Assembly (NCBI GenBank): GCA_963693635.1
Contig: CAVOBC010000084.1
Span: 1-14,987 of the forward strand
DNA: 14,987 nucleotides
Reading direction: 5' to 3'
DNA from: CAVOBC01 sp963693635
GTDB taxonomy: Bacteria > Pseudomonadota > Gammaproteobacteria > Pseudomonadales > Azotimanducaceae
The stretch's first letter is position 1; each line of letters begins with the position of its first letter. Both the position numbers and the translations under genes were made by a program. Below are positions 1 through 6,439 of the stretch, piece after piece. Under the pieces are notes generated by a model. It was not told the DNA's origin and did not search any database. It was given only the letters and a program-made list of their open reading frames with translations.

Positions 1-30
1 ACGGGCATCGCCTGGACTGTTCTATGGCCC

Positions 31-115
31 AAGGCTGTCTATTGCGCTCAAGGCTGTCTATTGCGCTCAAGGCTGTCTATTGCGCTCAAGGCTGTCTATT
101 GCGCTTAAGGCTGTC
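31..115. repeat. 19-bp tandem repeat, four units plus a partial fifth
   Basis: The unit AAGGCTGTCTATTGCGCTC occurs at 31-49, 50-68 and 69-87 without a mismatch. It recurs at 88-106 with a final T, followed by a partial copy (AAGGCTGTC) at 107-115. A degenerate copy seems to precede it at about 14-30. There are no unique spacers, so it is a simple direct tandem repeat and not a CRISPR array. The unit is not a multiple of three, so reading through it changes the encoded peptide from copy to copy. This argues against the array being part of the rhodanese coding region that follows. Function unknown; copy number is likely to vary by slippage. Confidence 0.93.
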
Positions 116-158
116 CGCGACCACCATCACGCGGGTCGCCATTTCCGGGTCATCAGCC

Positions 159-596
159 ATGAGCAGCACCAATATCTCCGATGCGTTATCGCCGCATTCG
201 CTTCTTTCGTTCGCAGGCCTTCTGCTGGTTGCATGCACCCTTGCTGACGCCAGTGCGCAATCGCTCGAAGGCCGCACCTCCCTGTCACCGGCAGAGGCGG
301 CAACGCTCAACCGCAACGACGTGGTATTTCTGGATGTCAGAACAAAGGTCGAATGGCGGCGCGGCCACGTGAAGGGTGCCACACACATTCCGCACAACGA
401 GGCCGCCGCGCATGTCAGCACGATGATCCCGGACAAATCAAAGCCGATTATCACGTACTGCGCCGTCGGCGGACGCGCGTCATGGGTCGTCAATGACCTC
501 ACTGCCAAGGGTTACACCGTCATCCCCGTGACAGGCGGCGGTTACTCCGAACTGATCGCCGCCGGTATGCCCGATGAACACGTGCTTTCGGACTAA
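159..596 (+). CDS. Exported rhodanese-like sulfurtransferase domain protein
   Basis: This is a single-domain rhodanese of 145 residues. The family transfers sulfane sulfur through an active-site cysteine persulfide. The active loop is visible as CAVGGR at 101-106, with Cys101 as the presumed nucleophile, and the upstream FLDVR and EWRRGHVKGATHIP segments (about 58-78) are typical of the fold. The N-terminus has a hydrophobic stretch at about 15-27. LVAC (23-26) could be a lipobox, giving a lipoprotein on Cys26, or cleavage could follow ASA at 31-33; either way the protein is probably outside the cytoplasm. The n-region lacks Lys/Arg, which weakens the lipoprotein reading. The frame is open back to 24, but that extension would translate the tandem repeat, so I prefer the ATG at 159 just before the signal segment. 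No strong Shine-Dalgarno precedes it. The gene stands alone and ends at a hairpin. Confidence 0.85.
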   Translation: MSSTNISDALSPHSLLSFAGLLLVACTLADASAQSLEGRTSLSPAEAATLNRNDVVFLDVRTKVEWRRGHVKGATHIPHNEAAAHVSTMIPDKSKPIITYCAVGGRASWVVNDLTAKGYTVIPVTGGGYSELIAAGMPDEHVLSD

Positions 597-597
597 C

Positions 598-620
598 AGG
601 CTGCTGAAAAAGCAGCCTTT
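598..620 (+). terminator. Hairpin terminator after the rhodanese gene
   Basis: AGGCTGCT (598-605) and AGCAGCCT (611-618) form a perfect 8-bp stem with a five-base GAAAA loop, starting two bases after the rhodanese stop and followed by a short T run. It lies between convergent genes, the rhodanese (+) and the acyltransferase (-), and may act on both. The U-tract is short, so efficient intrinsic termination is not certain. Confidence 0.6.
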
Positions 621-695
621 CATGGAACTAAAGCAAGGTGCCCGCGGTGTTGCCTGCGAGACAGCGCGGTGATCCGGCACCGTGAGATCCGTTAG
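621..695 (-). repeat. Dispersed intergenic element, copy A, abutting the acyltransferase stop
   Basis: This ~75-nt stretch has a second copy at 3948-4024. The outer 16 bases (621-636) are identical in both copies. The inner block at 660-688 matches 28 of 29 positions. The ~23 bases between them differ in sequence but have nearly the same length. The copy runs through the TAA stop of the minus-strand acyltransferase (692-694), so on that strand it forms the very start of the 3' untranslated region. Candidates are a REP-like element, a structured 3' UTR or a remnant of duplicated gene ends. Nothing links it to a known family by eye. Confidence 0.75.
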
Positions 696-1345
696 AGGTA
701 GGACTCCCCCGTCTCGCGTGACCTTACGGTCTTCGCGGGACTACCAAAGGCCACAACGTGATCGGGCAGATCCCGGATCACCAGCGACCCGGCGCCGACG
801 ATGGTGTGAGCACCAATCGTGACCTGATGTATTACTTGTGCGCCAAGGCCGAGCACCGAGTAATCCCCGATCGACACCTTGCCACCGGTCACAGAGCCCG
901 GATTGATCGAGACGAAGTCGCCCACCGTGTTCTCATGGTCTATTGATGCCCGGGTGTTGATGATGCAGTGGGCACCAATCCTGCTGCCAGGATTAATGAC
1001 CACACCCGCCGTTACCCGCGTTCCCGGTCCAATCACCGCGTCTGCCGCGACGGCAGTGAACGGATCGACAATCGACACAAACTCGAAGTCCGGCCACTCG
1101 AGCGCAATCCGTGCCGCGAGGTCCCCTCTGCCCGCGTTGTCACCGATGCTGATAATGCCGCCCCCGACATCACCGACAATCCGCCCCAGCTCATCATCCC
1201 CGCCCAAGACCGGATAGCCTGCAAACGTCGAACCCGGTTCAAGCTGATTGTCGACGAGGCCGTCGATGACGTGTTTGCCCTCACGGCAAATCGTGCCTAT
1301 GTCCACCAGCGCCTGGGCACCTGCGCCGAAGATGATGATCCTCAT
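692..1345 (-). CDS. NeuD/PglD-family sugar O- or N-acyltransferase (left-handed beta-helix)
   Basis: The 217-residue protein fits the NeuD/PglD acetyltransferase family, which acetylates sugars or sugar nucleotides with acetyl-CoA. Residues 1-95 form the Rossmann-like N-domain (IIIFGAGAQA at 3-12, where family members usually have GAGGH). From about 100 on, hexapeptide repeats of a left-handed beta-helix are clear (AVIGPGTRV, CIINTRASIDHE, VSINPGS, VTIGAHTIVGAGSLV). His137 in DHE matches the family's catalytic base. The start codon overlaps the stop of the upstream MATE gene by ATGA (1342-1345), implying translational coupling. No other surface-polysaccharide gene is visible, so sialic acid as substrate is not supported; the acceptor is unknown. 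Confidence 0.85.
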   Translation of the reverse strand: MRIIIFGAGAQALVDIGTICREGKHVIDGLVDNQLEPGSTFAGYPVLGGDDELGRIVGDVGGGIISIGDNAGRGDLAARIALEWPDFEFVSIVDPFTAVAADAVIGPGTRVTAGVVINPGSRIGAHCIINTRASIDHENTVGDFVSINPGSVTGGKVSIGDYSVLGLGAQVIHQVTIGAHTIVGAGSLVIRDLPDHVVAFGSPAKTVRSRETGESYL

Positions 1346-2739
1346 GCCGGCCGCACCTCCCCACCCTGGCCCGCGCCCTGTTCTGCGCCAAAGCCCGCGC
1401 CGTGACGTTCAATCGAGCGCCGGTTCCAATACCAGGCCACCCCGCCGGCAACTACGTTCACAAGCCCTGATGCCAGGAAAATGCCCATATACCCGAAGAG
1501 GTAATCCCCCAGGTAGCACAGCGGTATGTAGAAGGCGAAGGTGCGGACCAGCGTCATGATGAGTGGCGGCATCGGCATGCCCCGGGCGTTAAAGCTGGAG
1601 TTGGCAACCTGCATGACGCCCATCATGCCAATCGTCAGGGGAATGATCAGAAAAAAGCCCTGCGCGACCTCCCGGACAACCAGATTATCGTCAATCAGCG
1701 ACACCATCAGCGCGCCTACCAGCGACATGACGATGAAGGTGAACGCTCCCCAAGCAAGACAAAAACGATACACAACCGACAAGGCGGAACGAACGCGGTC
1801 GACCCGGTTCGCCCCCCAGTTCTGACCAATGAACGGTTCCGCAGACGATGATGCCGACCACAGGATCATGTGCGCCATCGTCTCCACGCGGGTCGCAACG
1901 TTGAACCCCGCCACCACCTCATGGCCATGCCCGGCGAGCAAACGGGTCATCACCAGCATCGAAACCGGGTGGATCAGTCCACTCATGATCGCAGGACCGC
2001 CGACGTGCAGAATCGCCTTCCAGGAGCCGATGAAATCCTCGAACGACCATTCGTACATCTTTGCCCGGACCAAAAGCCCGAGATAGAGCACAACACTGAA
2101 GGCGCGCGACAGCACGTACGCCAACGCGGCGCCCGCAATGCCGAGTTCCGGGAAGCCAAAGAGACCAAAGATCAGGAGTGGCCCAAAAGCGATCTGCATC
2201 AGAGATCCGGCGGTCATCACGATGCCCGGACTCGCCGCGGATCCGGTCGCCCGCAGCAACGTTGACCCCACAATCCCAAGCAGAAAGAACGGCACGCCGA
2301 ACATGTAAACCTTGAGATAACGCACCGTCATCTCACGGACTTCGCCCTCCGCGCCGAGGGCCGCAACCATCCAATCTGCGGCGAAGACGCCACCGATCGC
2401 CAGCAGCACCCCGACCACCACTGCCAACAACTGGGCATGTGTCACCAGCCGGCGCATCGTTTCACGTTCGCCAGCGCCCGCCGCTCGCGCAATAACGGAC
2501 GACGCACCCGTGCCGATGCCACCCGCGAACGCGAAGAGAACGATCGTCAGCGGAAACGCAAATCCCATCGCCGCCAGCGCTTCCGTGCCGACCATGCCCA
2601 GGTAGACAGCTTCTGCCAGTTGGGCCACGTTCATCGTCACGGAACCCATCGCCATGTACGAACCGAGGCGCACGAGGTGTCTCGGTACGCTGCCGCTCGT
2701 GAATCCACCAGCCGCTCGGACTGGCTTGCCCTCGGGCAT
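1342..2739 (-). CDS. MATE family multidrug/metabolite efflux transporter
   Basis: The 465-residue protein is highly hydrophobic and has about twelve membrane segments in two halves. It shows the layout of MATE (multidrug and toxic compound extrusion) carriers, which export organic cations or other small molecules in exchange for Na+ or H+. Supporting stretches are the N-terminal PRHLVRLGSYMAMGSVTMNV, GIGTGASSVIARAAGAG at about 75-91, LRATGSAASPGIVM in the first half, and the second-half loop EPFIGQNWGANRVDRVRSAL. A SD-like GAGG lies six bases before the ATG but sits inside a hairpin (2742-2769). The extreme C-terminus is Gly/Gln/Glu-rich and probably cytosolic. Coupling to the acyltransferase suggests the two products may act on the same compound; that is inference. 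Confidence 0.92.
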   Translation of the reverse strand: MPEGKPVRAAGGFTSGSVPRHLVRLGSYMAMGSVTMNVAQLAEAVYLGMVGTEALAAMGFAFPLTIVLFAFAGGIGTGASSVIARAAGAGERETMRRLVTHAQLLAVVVGVLLAIGGVFAADWMVAALGAEGEVREMTVRYLKVYMFGVPFFLLGIVGSTLLRATGSAASPGIVMTAGSLMQIAFGPLLIFGLFGFPELGIAGAALAYVLSRAFSVVLYLGLLVRAKMYEWSFEDFIGSWKAILHVGGPAIMSGLIHPVSMLVMTRLLAGHGHEVVAGFNVATRVETMAHMILWSASSSAEPFIGQNWGANRVDRVRSALSVVYRFCLAWGAFTFIVMSLVGALMVSLIDDNLVVREVAQGFFLIIPLTIGMMGVMQVANSSFNARGMPMPPLIMTLVRTFAFYIPLCYLGDYLFGYMGIFLASGLVNVVAGGVAWYWNRRSIERHGAGFGAEQGAGQGGEVRPA

Positions 2740-2741
2740 TG

Positions 2742-2769
2742 TGTGCCTCAGTGTGCCCGCCGAGGCACA
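2742..2769 (-). promoter_or_regulatory. Hairpin that buries the Shine-Dalgarno of the MATE gene
   Basis: On the plus strand TGTGCCTC (2742-2749) and GAGGCACA (2762-2769) are perfect 8-bp inverted arms around a 12-base loop. In the minus-strand transcript the 3' arm reads GAGGCACA and contains the only good SD (GAGG), six bases before the ATG at 2739. The fold would therefore occlude the ribosome. This resembles post-transcriptional control by RNA structure, or protection until an upstream event opens the helix. No recognised riboswitch consensus is visible. Confidence 0.55.
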
Positions 2770-2848
2770 GGAAGAAGAGGCGACGAACCGGGATTCACTT
2801 CGCCTCGAAAGTTGCGCCCGGGGTCGTCAATCCGGGCGTGACGCGCCG

Positions 2849-3856
2849 CTATCTGCGGTTAGTCAGGAATTGCTCATTGACGCAGGATTCGAGGCGGCCG
2901 TCCCGCAGATACCGCGCAGCGGTTCGTGCGGAGAACGCGCGAATGTCCCGCATGCTCTGGGGCGTAAAGAACGCAGAGTGTGGCGTCACGAGCAGGCGGT
3001 GTTGAATCCACTCCTCGTCACGATGCCAGGCTGCAATCAACGGCGCATTCACATTCGCAGGCTCATCGGGCAACACATCGAGGCCGGCCGCAAGCACGGT
3101 GTCATTTTTCATCGCATCATGCAGCGCGTCGAGATCAATGACCGGTCCACGCGCCGTGTTAACCACGATCATGCCTTTCTTTGCAGCCGCAAAGGCATCC
3201 TTTCCGATCAGACCGCGCGTATCGGCGTTCAGTGGCGCGTGAATGCTGACGATATCACTCTGTCCCATTAGCTCCTCTAGGCTGTCTGCGCGGCGAACGC
3301 CGACCGCATACTCCGAGCCATTCGGTTTGAAAGGGTCATAAAAGACCACATCCATATCAAACGCCTTGGCGCGCAGCGCCGCGGCCGTACCGATGCGCCC
3401 CATCCCAACGATGCCGAACGTCTGGGTCGCCAATCGCTGACCAAACGGATTGAGGGCAGGTTGCCAGTTCTTCACCGGTTCGGCGCGCAGGCGCTCGTTG
3501 TGAAAGGCAATACTCTTGGTCAGGGTCATCATGAGCGCCATCGCATGGTCTGCAACCTCGCGCGTGCCGTAGTCCGGCGTGTTGCAGACCGGAATACCGA
3601 GCTTGCCGAACCCTTCGACATCCACATCATCAAAGCCGACAGCGGACTTCACATAGATGCGTGCGTTTTTCGCCTTCTCGGCGTATTCGAGCGGGAGCGG
3701 TCCACCGACCAGTCCTTCCGCCGCTTCCCACTGCTCGTCGGTCACGTTCTCAATGCCGCGCACGAAAACGCCCTCCAAGCCTTCGCCAAGCCCTTCGATT
3801 TCGGCTTCAAAACCATCACGGGCGAATGCTCGTGGCCAGAGAACGGTAATGCTCAT
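2849..3856 (-). CDS. D-isomer-specific 2-hydroxyacid dehydrogenase family protein
   Basis: The 335-residue protein has the length and two-domain arrangement of NAD(P)-dependent D-2-hydroxyacid dehydrogenases, which interconvert 2-oxo and D-2-hydroxy acids. The nucleotide-binding glycine motif GMGRIG is at 151-156, with Asp174 after the second strand (FYDPF). The catalytic set is complete: Arg236 (NTARG), Glu265 (PDEP) and His293 (TPHSAFF). YVKSAVGFDDVDV at about 68-80 matches the family's catalytic-domain substrate loop. Substrate class (phosphoglycerate, lactate, glyoxylate or CtBP-like) cannot be told. An AGGAAA Shine-Dalgarno precedes the ATG. It probably belongs to a minus-strand unit with the SDR upstream (164-bp gap) and MATE downstream (109-bp gap), although both gaps hold possible control elements. 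Confidence 0.9.
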   Translation of the reverse strand: MSITVLWPRAFARDGFEAEIEGLGEGLEGVFVRGIENVTDEQWEAAEGLVGGPLPLEYAEKAKNARIYVKSAVGFDDVDVEGFGKLGIPVCNTPDYGTREVADHAMALMMTLTKSIAFHNERLRAEPVKNWQPALNPFGQRLATQTFGIVGMGRIGTAAALRAKAFDMDVVFYDPFKPNGSEYAVGVRRADSLEELMGQSDIVSIHAPLNADTRGLIGKDAFAAAKKGMIVVNTARGPVIDLDALHDAMKNDTVLAAGLDVLPDEPANVNAPLIAAWHRDEEWIQHRLLVTPHSAFFTPQSMRDIRAFSARTAARYLRDGRLESCVNEQFLTNRR

Positions 3857-3895
3857 GTCGTTTCCTATTTGCTCTTTAGTTGGTCTTCAGTGCCT

Positions 3896-3905
3896 GTTCT
3901 AGAAC
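3896..3905. promoter_or_regulatory. Perfect 10-bp palindrome upstream of the hydroxyacid dehydrogenase
   Basis: GTTCTAGAAC is perfectly self-complementary and lies 40-49 bases upstream of the dehydrogenase ATG (minus strand). The wider CTGT-N8-GCAG context (3894-3909) is one base away from the enterobacterial LexA form CTGT-N8-ACAG, and a second CCTGTTCT occurs at 3920-3927. It is a candidate operator. LexA control is speculative because nothing nearby is an SOS gene. Confidence 0.3.
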
Positions 3906-3947
3906 GCAGTTTCTGGGCACCTGTTCTGGACACTATCAGCACTCTTG

Positions 3948-4024
3948 CATGGAACTAAAGCAATACGCTGCCGTGCGTTCCGTGTGCGACAGCGCGGTAA
4001 TCCGGCACCGTGAGATGCTGTTAG
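3948..4024 (-). repeat. Dispersed intergenic element, copy B, abutting the SDR stop
   Basis: This is the second copy of the element at 621-695. The 16 bases at 3948-3963 are identical to copy A, and 3988-4016 match it at 28 of 29 positions, with a 24-base variable core between them. As in copy A, the element ends in the TAA stop of a minus-strand gene (4021-4023). The core here can pair CGCTGTCG with CGGCAGCG on the minus strand (one G-U pair), giving an 8-bp hairpin. Partial similarity continues about 12 bases to the left of both copies. Confidence 0.75.
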
Positions 4025-4806
4025 TCGCCGCGCTTCGCCTTCATGTCGTCTATCTTGCCCTGCAGGCGGCGCATGCCACTCAGCCAACGCGGCAGGTCAT
4101 CGGCTTTGCGGTCCATCCACGTCTGCGCGATCGGATCTGTGAGAATCAGAAACGACTCGTCATCGATCGCCGTGACCACCTGATTTGCGACCTCTTCAGG
4201 TTCTTTGACCGGCCCACCCGCGCCGCTCGCCAATTCGCTACCCGCCAGCATGGGTGTGTTGACGCCGAGCGGCGCCAACAATGAAACGCGGATACCCTCG
4301 TCGTGATAGGTGATCGCAAGCCACTCGACGAGCCCGACCACCGCGTGCTTTGTCACGGCGTAGGTCGCATTGCCATGCGTCGTCAGAATTCCGGCCATCG
4401 ATGCCGTGTGCAAGAGATACCCCTCGCCCCGGTCCAGCATGCCGGGCAGCACGGCCCGCACCGCATAGACGTGCGCCATGACATTAACCTGCCATTGCTC
4501 ATTCCAAACGTCAATTGGCGTTGTAATCGGCTCCCCGCCCGTCGCGATGCCCGCGTTGCTGAAGAAAACCTCGACCGGGCCCAGCTTGCTTTCGGTCTCG
4601 GCCACCAGCGCATTGATGTCTGCCTCGCTCGAAACGTCGCAGGCAATGCCAAGCCCACCGATTTCGTCCGCAACCGCTCGCGCCCCATCGCCGTTAACGT
4701 CCGTGACCACGACCCTAGCGCCGCGTGCTGCGAACGCCCGCGCCGATGCAGCACCAATACCGCTCGCGCCGCCCGTCACCACCGCTACTCGATTATTGAG
4801 ATCCAT
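4021..4806 (-). CDS. Classical short-chain dehydrogenase/reductase (SDR)
   Basis: The 261-residue protein is a classical SDR, an NAD(P)-dependent oxidoreductase of alcohols and ketones. The cofactor motif TGGASGIG is at 11-18. Asp36 at the end of the second strand (VVVTDVN) suggests preference for NAD(H). CDV is at 56-58 and SNAG at 83-86. The catalytic residues are Asn108, Ser136, Tyr149 and Lys153 (YAVTK). The last ~70 residues form the variable substrate region, with PLGVNTPM after strand six. An AGGAG Shine-Dalgarno precedes the ATG. It is the first gene of the minus-strand set and divergent from the flavoprotein gene at 5237, so both may share a control region. The substrate is not predictable. 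Confidence 0.92.
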   Translation of the reverse strand: MDLNNRVAVVTGGASGIGAASARAFAARGARVVVTDVNGDGARAVADEIGGLGIACDVSSEADINALVAETESKLGPVEVFFSNAGIATGGEPITTPIDVWNEQWQVNVMAHVYAVRAVLPGMLDRGEGYLLHTASMAGILTTHGNATYAVTKHAVVGLVEWLAITYHDEGIRVSLLAPLGVNTPMLAGSELASGAGGPVKEPEEVANQVVTAIDDESFLILTDPIAQTWMDRKADDLPRWLSGMRRLQGKIDDMKAKRGD

Positions 4807-4870
4807 GGTTTCTCCTGTAATTTCAGATCGTCATCGGCCACACCGTCGCACCGCAGGACAACACCGGTGA

Positions 4871-4887
4871 GGCGGGTGCTGCCCGCC
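4871..4887. other. GC-rich hairpin in the SDR leader
   Basis: GGCGGG (4871-4876) and CCCGCC (4882-4887) form a 6-bp all-GC stem with a five-base loop. It lies 65-81 bases upstream of the SDR start on the minus strand. It may be leader RNA structure or part of an operator; no T run follows on either strand. Confidence 0.4.
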
Positions 4888-4892
4888 GGCCA

Positions 4893-4934
4893 GCTTCATG
4901 AGCCGCCAGCTTCATGAAAAGCCCGCTTCATGAA
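4893..4934. repeat. Three copies of GCTTCATGA at exact 16-bp spacing
   Basis: GCTTCATGA occurs at 4893-4901, 4909-4917 and 4925-4933. The first two copies share a longer CCAGCTTCATGA. The second and third include the palindrome TTCATGAA. Regular spacing of about one and a half helical turns in a divergent promoter region is compatible with a multi-site regulator, but slippage is an equally simple origin. Confidence 0.6.
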
Positions 4935-5023
4935 AAGCAGTAGCGAGAGTCGAGGCCCGCATCCCCCTTTCACGCCGGCGATTCATCAGAAGGCTGGCGG
5001 TTACCCGGACGCCCAGCTCTTCT

Positions 5024-5038
5024 GCTGCACAGTGCAGC
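5024..5038. promoter_or_regulatory. Candidate operator, 15-bp inverted repeat
   Basis: GCTGCAC and GTGCAGC are perfect 7-bp arms around a single central base. It lies almost midway between the divergent starts at 4806 and 5237. Dyads of this size are typical of dimeric repressors such as TetR or MarR types. No regulator gene is present in the window. Confidence 0.35.
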
Positions 5039-5212
5039 GAAGAGGCCAGATTCCTCAAATCGATCCCGTGAACCGACGTGCCAACCGGAGACGGGACCCA
5101 ATCGGCCGCCCAGTGTAGCAAAGCCCGGATGTGTGAGACCATTGATCCATCGTTGGCCGGGCCCGGAATCGGCCAGTCACAAACACCGACACATAACCTG
5201 ACACGAAACGAG

Positions 5213-5226
5213 AGCGGTCAACCGCT
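5213..5226. promoter_or_regulatory. Candidate operator, 14-bp palindrome before the SD of the flavoprotein gene
   Basis: AGCGGT and ACCGCT are perfect 6-bp arms separated by CA. The dyad ends one base before the GGAGG Shine-Dalgarno. A protein bound here would block transcription elongation or initiation, and as RNA a 5-bp stem with a four-base loop could form beside the ribosome site. Confidence 0.35.
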
Positions 5227-5227
5227 T

Positions 5228-5232
5228 GGAGG
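5228..5232 (+). promoter_or_regulatory. Shine-Dalgarno GGAGG that fixes the start at 5237
   Basis: GGAGG stands four bases before the ATG at 5237. The reading frame is open upstream to 5078, but that extension has no Shine-Dalgarno, no family similarity and would translate two candidate operators. The protein fold begins directly after this ATG. Confidence 0.85.
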
Positions 5233-5236
5233 AATC

Positions 5237-6367
5237 ATGAAATCACCGATCTGCAAGATGCTCGGCATCGAGTTCCCTCTCATTGCATTCACCCACTGCC
5301 GCGACGTTGTGGTCGAGGTCTCCAAGGCGGGTGGAATGGGCGTACTCGGCGCCGCCGGATACGATCCTGAATCGCTCGAAGTCGCGCTCAACTGGATCGA
5401 TGAGAACATCGACGGCTTGCCTTACGGTGTCGATCTCATCGCGCCCACCAGCATGGCGGTCAACGACGACAACGCAACGTCCGAAGAGATCCTGGCGATG
5501 ATCCCCGATGAGAATCGCCAGTTCGCGCTCAACATTCTGGCGCAGCACCAGATCGACACCCACGACGTGTACGAAAATCAGGTGGGGCACGCCGGCGGTT
5601 TCCTGACCAAAGACAAGGCCGCCAACATCATCGACGTGGCCTTCTCCCACCCGATCAAGCTGATCGCCAACGCATTGGGAGTGCCGCCGCGCTACATGAT
5701 CGACATGTGCAAGCTAAACAATGTCGCGGCAGCCGCCCTGGTCGGTGCCAAGGAACACGCCGTTAAGCAGGTCGAGGCCGGCGTCGACATTCTGGTCGTC
5801 GCTGGCACCGAGGCAGGCGGCCACTGCGGCGAGGTCTCAACCCTGGTTCTGGTGCCCGAAGTCGTCGAAGCGGTGAAGGATTACGACGTGCCCGTGCTCG
5901 CCGCAGGCGGCATCGTCACCGGCCGGCAGATGGCTGCGACCATGGCCATGGGCGCAGCGGGCGCCTGGACAGGATCAGTGTGGCTTACGACGACCGAGGC
6001 GGAGACATCACCCGTCATCAAAGACAAATACGTCGCGGCCAGCTCGCGCCAGACCGTTCGGTCGCAGGCCCGAACGGGCAAATACTCAAGGCAACTGCGT
6101 TCACCCTGGACCGATGCCTGGGAGTCTGAGGAGTCACCGGGATCTCTGCCCATGCCCCTGCAGGGGCTCGTTAGTGGCCCGCCGCTCGCCAAGGTCACCA
6201 AACTCGCAGAGGGGGGCCATCAGGGCGCCAAGCAACTCGCAACCTCGTTCGTCGGCCAGGGCGTTGGCCTCATGAACAGCATCCAGACGACACGGCAGGT
6301 GGTATACGACTTCAAGGAAGACTTTCTTGAAGCAACCGAACGCCTCAACAACTTTCTCGACGACTGA
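5237..6367 (+). CDS. Nitronate monooxygenase family FMN flavoprotein
   Basis: The 376-residue protein is a TIM-barrel flavoprotein of the nitronate monooxygenase / 2-nitropropane dioxygenase family. True members oxidise alkyl nitronates such as propionate 3-nitronate with FMN and O2. The start fits the family (KMLGIEFPLI, then AGGMGVLGAAGYDPE at 31-45). The key motif AGTEAGGHCGE spans 189-199, with His196 at the position of the catalytic base. LAAGGIVTGRQ (221-231) and MGAAGAWTGSVWL (238-250) form the FMN phosphate site. About 60 residues around 75-140 lie between the first barrel strands and the FMN half. Close relatives often sit in acyl-CoA catabolic clusters, and FabK-type enoyl reductases share the fold, so real nitronate activity is uncertain. 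It is followed after 72 bp by a crotonase gene, probably co-transcribed. Confidence 0.88.
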   Translation: MKSPICKMLGIEFPLIAFTHCRDVVVEVSKAGGMGVLGAAGYDPESLEVALNWIDENIDGLPYGVDLIAPTSMAVNDDNATSEEILAMIPDENRQFALNILAQHQIDTHDVYENQVGHAGGFLTKDKAANIIDVAFSHPIKLIANALGVPPRYMIDMCKLNNVAAAALVGAKEHAVKQVEAGVDILVVAGTEAGGHCGEVSTLVLVPEVVEAVKDYDVPVLAAGGIVTGRQMAATMAMGAAGAWTGSVWLTTTEAETSPVIKDKYVAASSRQTVRSQARTGKYSRQLRSPWTDAWESEESPGSLPMPLQGLVSGPPLAKVTKLAEGGHQGAKQLATSFVGQGVGLMNSIQTTRQVVYDFKEDFLEATERLNNFLDD

Positions 6368-6439
6368 ATGACTAAATGACGGAATAAACACCCGGCGAGC
6401 CAGGTCCGTCCTGACTCACCCACCGACAGGAGACATTTC

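Larger units (their letters stand above)
4807..5236. promoter_or_regulatory. Divergent intergenic control region
   Basis: This 430-bp gap separates the SDR (-) from the nitronate monooxygenase family gene (+), so both promoters should lie here. I could not pick a convincing -35/-10 pair on either strand. What can be seen is a GC hairpin (4871-4887), a 16-bp periodic repeat (4893-4934), a 15-bp inverted repeat (5024-5038) and a 14-bp palindrome just before the SD of the right-hand gene (5213-5226). Open frames cross the gap on both strands, but none has a recognisable domain. Confidence 0.5.

Noticed and set aside
31..115. The 19-bp tandem array as a CRISPR
   Set aside because: Units abut without spacers, are too short, and no cas gene is nearby.
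24..158. Upstream extension of the rhodanese gene from ATG 24
   Set aside because: It would translate a non-triplet tandem repeat into low-complexity sequence ahead of the signal segment; the ATG at 159 fits an exported protein.
692..1345. Sialic acid biosynthesis cluster
   Set aside because: Only the NeuD-like acyltransferase is present; no synthase, CMP-transferase or epimerase is nearby.
4912..5142. A 76-residue minus-strand frame in the divergent region
   Set aside because: No recognisable domain, no clear Shine-Dalgarno, and it overlaps the repeat and a palindrome. A small unknown protein cannot be excluded.
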